Below are positions 1 through 9,000 of a stretch of 10,579 nt of DNA, piece by piece; positions within the stretch are counted from its first letter, which is position 1, and every line of letters starts with the position of its first letter. The notes beneath the pieces were generated by a model that was not told the origin of the DNA, ran no database searches, and saw nothing but the letters and a program-made list of their open reading frames with translations. The stretch is taken from assembly GCA_028281215.1 (NCBI GenBank), contig JANQKH010000835.1:1-10579 (forward strand), written 5' to 3'. This DNA comes from Phycisphaeraceae bacterium. GTDB taxonomy: Bacteria > Planctomycetota > Phycisphaerae > Phycisphaerales > Phycisphaeraceae. A program made the position numbers and the translations under genes.

Positions 1-3000
1 TCGACGGATTCTTTGTCGAACTGAACAACCTGACCGCGACGGCGACGTTGGACGACGGCGCCGGCGGCGGCGCGCAACCACTTGCCGACTTCGATGTCAT
101 CATCGGCGTGCTTGCGGCATCGGTCACCGGCGGCGATGTGCAGATGAGCGCGGCGGCGAACACGGCTTTCACCGGCGACGCGATTGCCGACGGCAGAGTC
201 ACCACCGCCGAAATCGACAGCGCCTTCGATGACGGCACGGTTGACATCACCGAGGTGTCACCGAGCATGGCGAAAGTGACCTTGCCGGTGGTGGTGGAGC
301 CGACCGGTTTTTTAGCCGGCGATCTACCGCCCAACAGCACGGTCACAATTGGCAGTGATACCGACAGTTTGTTTGGATTCACGTTCGAGGATGAAGACGG
401 CGAGGATGTGTATCAAGGACCGACCGTCAGCATGTCGAGTGATTTGCTGGGTTTCGCCGGTTTGCAGCCGCGGGATCTGTTGTTGCCGCTGGTGCGGTTG
501 ATCGACTTTGCCGACAGCGTGGGTGACACGCCGGCGTATCAGCAGTTTTTGCCCATGGTGGACGGTGTCGACCTGTCAGCCATCTTTGGCGCCGAAGACA
601 CAGCGACGCGGTTCTTCGGTTATGGCGACGTGCTGCGCGACAGGCTTCATTTGGTTTCGTCCCTCGTCGCCACCGATGCGCTTGCGGCGGATATCGTGGC
701 AACCGGGAAACTTTCGACCGACGCGGCGTTCACCGTCACCGTCGATGAAATTGACGGTGTCAATGGACCGGTCGAAGTCAACGTGCTCGTCGAAGCGAGC
801 GCCACGCAGGACAACCTCGGCCTGCTTGACTTGATCAACAACATCAACGACGCGATTGCGGTTGGCATTGCCGACGCCATGCCGGGCTTGAGTCAGGATC
901 TGTTTCTCGCCACGGCGGACACCAACGGCGGCGGCACACGCGTTCGGCTGGTTTCCGCGCAATCATTGACGATCAACGGCGCACCAACCGGTGAACTCGG
1001 TTTCGCCGACGGCGACGCCAACGACACCGGCGAACTGATCCTGCAAGGCAACTTCGCCAAGGTTGCGACGATTCAAGAACTCGAATCGCTGATCGACCCC
1101 GATCCGGACAGCAACATCTTCGACGTGACGTACGACGACGTGGAAGACGTGCTGCGTTTCAACGTGAATATCGCGGCGGCGGATCAACTGGATGTGAATG
1201 AGCCGTTCGAGTTTGATCTGACGCTGGATGATCAGTTCAACGAGTTTTCCGCACCGGCGACGATGACCATCTCGTCGCAGTTGGGTGTGTCGTTCACCTT
1301 TGGCGTGGACCTGACGCCCACGGACGTGGTTGAGGTGGTCTCGTCCGATGCAAACAACCTGCCGCAGACCGGCACGTTGACGGCCAACGCGACGTTTAAC
1401 TTAATCGTCGACGGTGTGTTGACGCCGATCACGGTGCCGGCCGGCGCGCACGGCGGCATTGTCGGATTGGTCAACGCCGTGCAAGCGGCGGTGGACGGCG
1501 AACTGGGTGCGAATGTGATCGACGTCGGACTCGATGAATCCGACGGCCTGCGGCTCACGTTCACCTCCGACACCGGCGCGACGTTGCTCGTCACCGTTGA
1601 TGACACGGACGACACCGCGGCGACCGAGTTGGGATTGACTAACCCGTTGGTGGAACTGATCGCGGACACCGAGCAAGTTGACGGCTTCAACGGCCGACTA
1701 CTTGCCGACGCCGACTTCACGCTGACCGTTGGCGGCAACGCGGTGGATATCACCATCGAGCGCGATGCTACGCTCGACAACGTCTCGCTCAGCGACCTGA
1801 TCGCGGACTTGAACGATGCATTGGAAAACGCCGGGTTCGACCTTGACGACGTGGAAGCCGACATCGAGCGCGAAGACGACGGCAACGGAAATGTGATCGC
1901 CCGGCGGATCAAGTTTGTGTCGGACCGCGCGATGACGTTCACTGACGCGGACGGCAACGCCGACGTGTTGGGGTTCACTGACGGGCAATCGGTTGCGCCC
2001 GATCCGCAAACGCCGAGTATGGGCGTGACCACGTTCACCGCCGACGGTACGATCAACACCGCCGCGACGGGGCAACTGAGCGAAAACGAATTTACGTTCA
2101 GTGTGCAACTTGACGATGCGGATGCGTTGAATGTCACCGTGGGCGACGATGCGGACGAAACGCTGGCGGACAACCTTTCGCTCGACGATCTGATCATCGA
2201 CATCAACACGGCCATCGCCCGCGAATTGACCAACGCCGGGTTGCAGGCCGACCTGGTCATCGCCTCGCGCGACACGGCGGACAGCAACCGTATCAAACTC
2301 GGTGTCAGCTCAGTGGGGCTTGCGTCGCTCATTGCCGTCAGTGCGGATGCGGACGATCCGTTCGTCACCGAACTCGGCTTTGCTCGTGGCGCGTTTGACG
2401 TGTCGGATGAAAACGAAGGCTTCTTCCTTGAAGATGCCGGTGCGTTCACCGGCACGGTCGACATGACCATCGACGAAGCGCTCAGCGATGTGTGGTCGGC
2501 TGAATTTTTCGACCCGGACGCCATGGCTTTCGGCGTGACCGCTCTGCAGATTGAAGATGCGATCGAAACGGAACTTGGCGTAGCGGACGGCGATGCGTCC
2601 GTCGTGGTCGATGCCGAGGGCAACCGCGCGGCGATCACCTTTTCGCCCGACAACGCCGTCGTCGTCACACGTGGCAACCTGACCGCCGCGATTGAATCAA
2701 TCGAAGACGGCGGCGAGGCCGTCGTGCCGGCCGGCGAGGTGTCAGTCCAACTCGAAGATGACGGTGTGTTCGGCTTCCTCGGCATCGACTTCGACGCGAT
2801 TCAACTGGCGGGCAACCTGGCGATCACGTCGGGCTTGAACAGCGGCGCCGGCGTCGGCGGGCGGATCGCCATTGATGAAGTGCAGGTCGAAGCCGCGGCC
2901 GTGGTTGGCACGCGCGCGGGCGGACCTTCATCCGCCAATCGCGTGCAACAGGACGCCACATTCACGCTTACGCCCGAGTTTGAAACCGCGGTCCAAATCG

Positions 3001-6000
3001 AGGTACCGGCGCTGACCAATGCGACACTTGTCGGCTCCACCGGCGCAGCGTTTGCTGATACCGGCGCGGACACTGACTTTTCGCTTTCCGACGACGCGAC
3101 ATTCACCCTGGCAGTCGGGGCCGACACGTTCGACGTCACCGTCATCGGCTTGCGCGAAACGATCGATCTGAACACCGGCACGCGACAGGACGGTACGCGG
3201 ATGAACGGCGTGAGTCTCAACGCCAATGTCGATCAGATGCGTGATGACGTGCGCTCCGCCATCGAAGACGCGCTGGTCAATCAGGGTTTTTTCGACTTTA
3301 CATGGACAGTTTCGCTGGTCGGCGGCGCGGGCATTACCGATCAACAGATCGCCGACGCTGTGGTGGATGATGACGGCGTCGCCGGTCAGGACGGACTGGC
3401 TGACACGGCCGCTGACGACGTGCGCGTTCACCGTCTTAATAATGACACCGCGGTGATCGTGTTCAGCAGTTCGCTGACTGGTTCATTCGACGCCGATGAC
3501 CTGACCGATGCGCTGGAAAACGCGATCGACGGATTGTCCGGCGGCAGCGTTGCGTCGGTGGAGCAAGGCAGGCTGACCGCGTTGAATGAGTTGATCGACG
3601 TGGACGTTGAAGGCGAACAGTTGACATTCCAATCCGATCGGCCCGTTGCGATCAGCAACGCGAACGCCGTAGCGGAGACGGAACTTGGCCTGACCAACCT
3701 CGTGTACGAAGTGACCGGCGAAGTGGACATCACCGGCGACACGCGGCCGGGTTCGTTGCAGTTGGTGCCTGCATCGGACATTCGCAGCACGACGGGCATC
3801 GCGGCGGTCGTCGCCAACGGCCGATTGATGAGCGACGCCGTATTCGAGTTGGATTTTGGCGACGATACGCTCACGGTAACCGTCGTTGCGGTGGACACGA
3901 ACAACAACAACGACGGCGACGATCTGCGCGGTGACGTGCAGGCGGCAGTCGATCAGGCGCTGATCGATGCAGGCATCGTTTCGCAGGCGGACATCGACGC
4001 CGACGGCAGCCCTGTCAGCGTGGCGTTGTCGACGACGGACCGCCTTCAGTTCAGCGGTGATCAGACGGTGGCGGTGCGCAGTTTGAACGACGAAGCGCAT
4101 CTGGCGCTGGGGTTGGCCGGCGTGTTGATCACCAACGGCCAATTGAGCGACAATGCTACCTTCGTACTCGATGTGTCAGGTGAACTGATCGGCGTGACCG
4201 TGTTCGCCGATGCTGCAACCATCGACGAATTGCGCAACAGCGACCCTGACTTTGAGTCGGATCAGGACGGCACGGACACGAACACCTCGCGCGCTGACCT
4301 ATTGGTTGACATTCAAAGCGCCATCAATGACGCGCTACAAAGTCGAGGCTTCGCCGCGGACTTGATCACCGCCGAGTTGGATCCGGGCAACGCCAACCGT
4401 TTGCAACTGAACGCGGCCGTGTTGGGCGAACCGATCGCGATCCGTTCACTCAACGGCGTGGCATTAAGCCAACTCGGTATCGCGGCGACGCGCAGCGAAC
4501 CAAAGTTCACCCTCAGCGACGACGCGTCCTTCACGTTGTCGGTCGGCGATCAGGTGATCGATGTCACCGTGCCCGCCAACGACACCAACGGCGTCACACC
4601 GAACATAACCGCAGACGATCTGCTTGCGGATGTGCAGCAAGCGTTGCTCGATGCGCTAACGAATGCGGGTTTGGCGGCGGACTTGGTGACGGCGGAATTG
4701 GTTGACAGCGCTGACGGGCCGGGCAAATTGCAGTTCACCTCGGCACAGTCGTTGACGGTCAGCACGCCGGACAACGCAAACACGGCGTTGACCGAACTGG
4801 GTTTGACCAACGCGTTGACATTGAATGATCTGGCGCGGGCGATTAACCAGGGCATCGAAGATTCGGCGCTCAGCGGCCGCGCGGTTGCAGGGATTGTGTC
4901 GGCAAAGGACGACGCCGGCGATCAACGCAATCTTCTGGCCATCCGCCTGCGCTCGGCGCATCAAACCTTGACGATCGATCTGGGTGGCGATGTCGATCTG
5001 GCTGAGCGCCTTGGTTTCACCAACAGTGGCGCATTTGTGTCGGTTAACACCGTGGTGGGCGAAACCGATGACGAACCGCCGGCAGATGTGTTGCTTGGTG
5101 AGCCGGTGCTCGATCAGCCAGTGATCACGTCGAGTTTCGCGCTGAGTTTACCGGGTGAAGTGGCGGGCGTCGGTGACGGCGCGGGCAATGCGATTGACTT
5201 TGACGTCACCGTTACCGCGACAGACCTGCTCGACCGCGACACGTTTGTGCTGACCCGTCCTGCTTCGGTGGTGTTCGACGAACTGAACGCCGAAAATGCG
5301 ACCGATGCTGTGTTGCAGGCCGGCGATGTACTGGTGTCTCTGTTCGGGGACGTTGGTCTGCTGGGCAAGGATCTGCCGATCATTTCACTCAACGCCAATG
5401 AGCTCAGCGATTTTGTGTCGCCGTTCTTTGATCTCAGTGACGATCTGTCAAACGAAGCGCCGCCCACCACATTGCAGGAACTCGAAGCTCTGATGTTCCA
5501 GGTGTTGGACCTCAACACCGATGCGCTGTTCGTCATTGAGGGAGATCGATTGTTGATCGACCTTCAGTACGAGCATGGGCAGTCGTTTTCCGTGCCGTTT
5601 GCGATCAACGTGCCGTTGCTCAACGCTCTGACAGACAATCCGCCGTTGGAAAGCCCCAAGTCAGTGGTGGCGACTGACAGTTCGATCCGCCACGACGTGG
5701 TGTCGACCGCGCTGGTGGACCTCATGCTCGCGCTGGATTTCAGCGGTGACGGCGCGCCGACCGCCGTGATCGACAACACCGTCGGCGGCGACCTGGTCAC
5801 CATCGAAGTCGACGCCGGCCAGGACGACCTGTTCACTTCCGCGCTGTACGGCCCGGAAAAAATTTCCGTCGTGTCCGGCCGCACCGAACTCGGCGGGCCG
5901 ACCGACCAGGTGATTTACACACTCGGTTTCACCGACGCTGCAGAACTGTCGGTTGAAGACGTGTTGGATCGGCTCGACGTCGAAGGCATCCGCGCTTCCA

Positions 6001-9000
6001 ACCCGCTCTCGCTCGAAGCAGACGAAACCATCGAACTGCTGACCGACGCGATCATCACGCTAACGCTGGACGGCTCACTACCGATCGACATTGTGGTGGA
6101 AGCGGGCGATTACACGCTCGACGAACTGATCGATGCGATCAATGCGGGCATCGTAGACGCGGGATTGGACAACGACACGCTCGTCGCCGACTTCACGCAG
6201 GAAACACCGGCGTTGGATTCAACCGAGCCAGGTGAAGTTACGTTGCATCTGCTCGCCGACGGCGAGCTTGAAATTGTCGGTGTCAATGGTGTGACAGCGA
6301 CCCAACTCGGCTTTGCCATCGGCGACAAGGGTATCACCACCGCTGATGTGCAGGGCAGCGCTGCCGTCGAACTGGAAATTGTCGGACAGGATGTCAACGG
6401 CGACAACGTCGAACTTGGTACGCTCGATTTCAGCATTGATGAAGCTGACTTCCGCGATGCGATCGATGGCGTCGTCGGGTCGGTGTCGTTCAACGGTGAA
6501 CTGTTCGACAACGACTCCAACCCCGGCGCGGACCTCGACAACCTGGTCAACGACGGCTTCGGTGATCAGGACAACCGCCTCGCCCGGCTGCTCGGAGATT
6601 CCGATCAGTTGATCACCGGCATCTTCGGCATCTTCGATGACATTCAAACCGCCATCGAACTGGTCATCGATCCGCTGACCAACGTGCCCATCGTCGGCGA
6701 CAACGTGATCGACCCGATCATCGAATTCTTTGACGACCTGCGCGACGCCAGACGTGACTTGCGCGATCGCATTCTCACCTTGACGCGTGCGTTTGCCGGC
6801 GATGAAGGCGGACTCATCACCGCCATTCAGGATGCATTCTTCAGAGCATTCGGACCAGATGGACTCAACGTGCTCGTTGATGAGGAATTGGACGGGCAGG
6901 TCGACGTCGACGACGTGTTCGTGACCATCGGTGATGACGAAAACATGGACGGGCAGATCAGCTTGGCTGAAGAGTTCGTGCAGTGGGACATGCACCTCGG
7001 TCAGTCGATTGAGTTCAACTTCCCGTTCAGCCTGAACTTGGGTTTACAAGAGCTGCCCGGTGCCAATGAGTCGATCCCCAACTTTGGATTCAACATTGGC
7101 GCTGGTGAGGTGGAAGGCATTGAATCATCCGTGGCGATCGTCGAATCAGGCATTCTTTCCGGCGATGCGACGTTCGACATCAAGGTAGGCGACAATGATT
7201 TCATCACCGTCACCGTTCGGCAGTCGGACACCGACAGTGCAATGGACGAACTGGACAACCTCAACCGCGTGGACCTGGCAGGTGATGTGCAGGCGGCGGT
7301 GGTCGAAGCGCTGCGCGAAGCGGGCATCGACCCCGGGACGGTGTCGTTTGATCTGACCGACGACGGCAAGCTGCGCATCTTGTCGATGCGTGAATTGCGC
7401 ATCCGCAACGGTAACGGTGTGGCCGCGAACGAACTCGGTTTGGGCGGTAGTCGATCGGCGGAAGAATTGGACGTCGAAGGCGGCGGGGTTACGCTGGAAT
7501 TCGCGTGGGACTTCTACCTGGGTTTGGGCTTGAGCCTGGAGGAAGGGTTTTACATCAATGCCGACGCGAAGGACGTGTTCGGCGAAGAGGTGGAAGAACT
7601 CTCGTTCAGTTTCGACGCCACCGTGCCACAGTTACAGGGCCGATTCGCACTCGGATTAATTCAGGCTGAGTTCAACGACGGTACGGACACGCGCGTGCGC
7701 ATCACGGCGCCTGATCCGGCGCTGACCCGGCAGATGAGCGAGGTCAGCAACGATTTCTTGAACCTGGACGTTATCTTCGGCGCCAACTATGACGCCGACT
7801 TCGACCTGGTGGTCGAACGGTTCGTCCGCGACGCCGGCGGCAACAAAATCGCTCTGGGCACAGGCGGTTTTCAGACGACCACCGAAACGTTCCACGTCGA
7901 CTTCAGTAGCCTGGGCAAAGTCAACTTCCTCGAATTCATTCGTTCGTTCAATCTCGAACTGTTCAGCATCGGCGCGGGGGTGATCGCCAGCGCCGACTTC
8001 GGTGACTTCACCGCACCGCGCATGATTCTTTCGGCGACCAATCCCGATGTGATCTCGATGACCATCGAACATCGCAACGGCACGGGCGAACACGAAACGC
8101 TCGGTTTCACCGATGGGCAGGTTGATGACCAACGCTCGATCGGACTCGGTTTCGTCAACGGTCAAAGGAGTGTCATCGATGCGAATGCCACGAACAAGTT
8201 CGTCCATCTGCTCGAAGCCCGCCGCACCGCGCCGACCGACGGTCTGGTACGCAACACCACCGACCTGATCTTCCGCATCGGTGGACAGGACGTGCGCGTG
8301 AAACTGCCGGCAGCGGTCAACAACGACATCGAAAGCATTGACGACCTGCTCGAACGCATTCAAAAACAGATCGACGTGCGGCTGAACCAGGCGAAACTGC
8401 TCGATACCGACAAGATCGCCCTCATTCAGTTCGACGATGTATCGGGCAAACTCGTGTTGATCTCCGAAGTGGAGTCGGCGATCAGTGGTATTGACCTACA
8501 GGAACATACACGGCTTGACATCGGCCTGAACCTCGACATCACCGATCCCAACGGCGATGACAGTGAATTCAAACGCTTGGATCTTTCGGAACTGTTCGGC
8601 GCGTCGAGCATCACCGACGTACTCGCGCCGGGCATCGAACTGGACGCCAAGGTGCGGCTGAACGTGGATGCGAACACGAAGCACATCACCGGCGCGATTG
8701 AAAATCTATTCGGCGCATCGGAAGGCGGACTTGGTCTGCCTTCGCTGAACTTCGACATCAAAGTGGACATCGGCCTGCCGTCGGGCGGCAGTGTGTTGTC
8801 GTCGGCGAAAAACGCGAAGAAGGCGTTTGACCAGACGAAGAAAGACGGCGGCACGAACAAGCAGGCAGCAAAGAGCGGCGGCAAAGCGTTCGCCAAGAAT
8901 CAGGCCAAGCAACGTGTGCCGCAGATCACAAAGTTCCAGTTCGACAACATCACGATGGACATCGGCGACCTGCTGAACAACATTGTGCAGCCGGTGGCGA

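Noticed and set aside
508..834. Short plus-strand frames in other phases (also 3226-3456, 5296-5493, 6313-6612, 7789-7983, 8791-8976, 8983-9201 and 9211-9468)
   Set aside because: They overlap the long frame, have Arg/Ser-rich compositions typical of out-of-frame reading of G+C-rich DNA, and show no domain.
1232..2785. A 517-codon open frame on the minus strand
   Set aside because: Its third codon positions fall on the third positions of the giant sense frame, which are G/C-rich and so avoid stops. Its product is low-complexity Ser/Ala/Pro/Thr/Val with no recognisable domain, and it lies wholly across well-formed repeat units on the plus strand.
3927..3935. RGD triplet as a possible cell-adhesion motif
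   Set aside because: It lies at the helix start of repeat unit 6, where the paralogous unit 10 has AGD. A chance triplet in a protein this rich in Asp and Gly is more likely.
711..5021. Tandem DNA repeats or a CRISPR-like array
   Set aside because: The periodicity is at protein level; DNA between units is diverged apart from short matches, with no identical repeats and no unique spacers.
5857..5862. A run of six A as a possible frameshift or slippage site
   Set aside because: The phase does not fit the classical X XXY YYZ slippery heptamer, and the same frame remains coherent on both sides.
6219..6995. A 258-codon minus-strand frame (and similar ones at 3483-4142, 7656-8363 and 9815-10444)
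   Set aside because: These lie opposite repeat units, EF-hand loops and other clear modules of the sense frame and have no recognisable family; they are antisense shadows.
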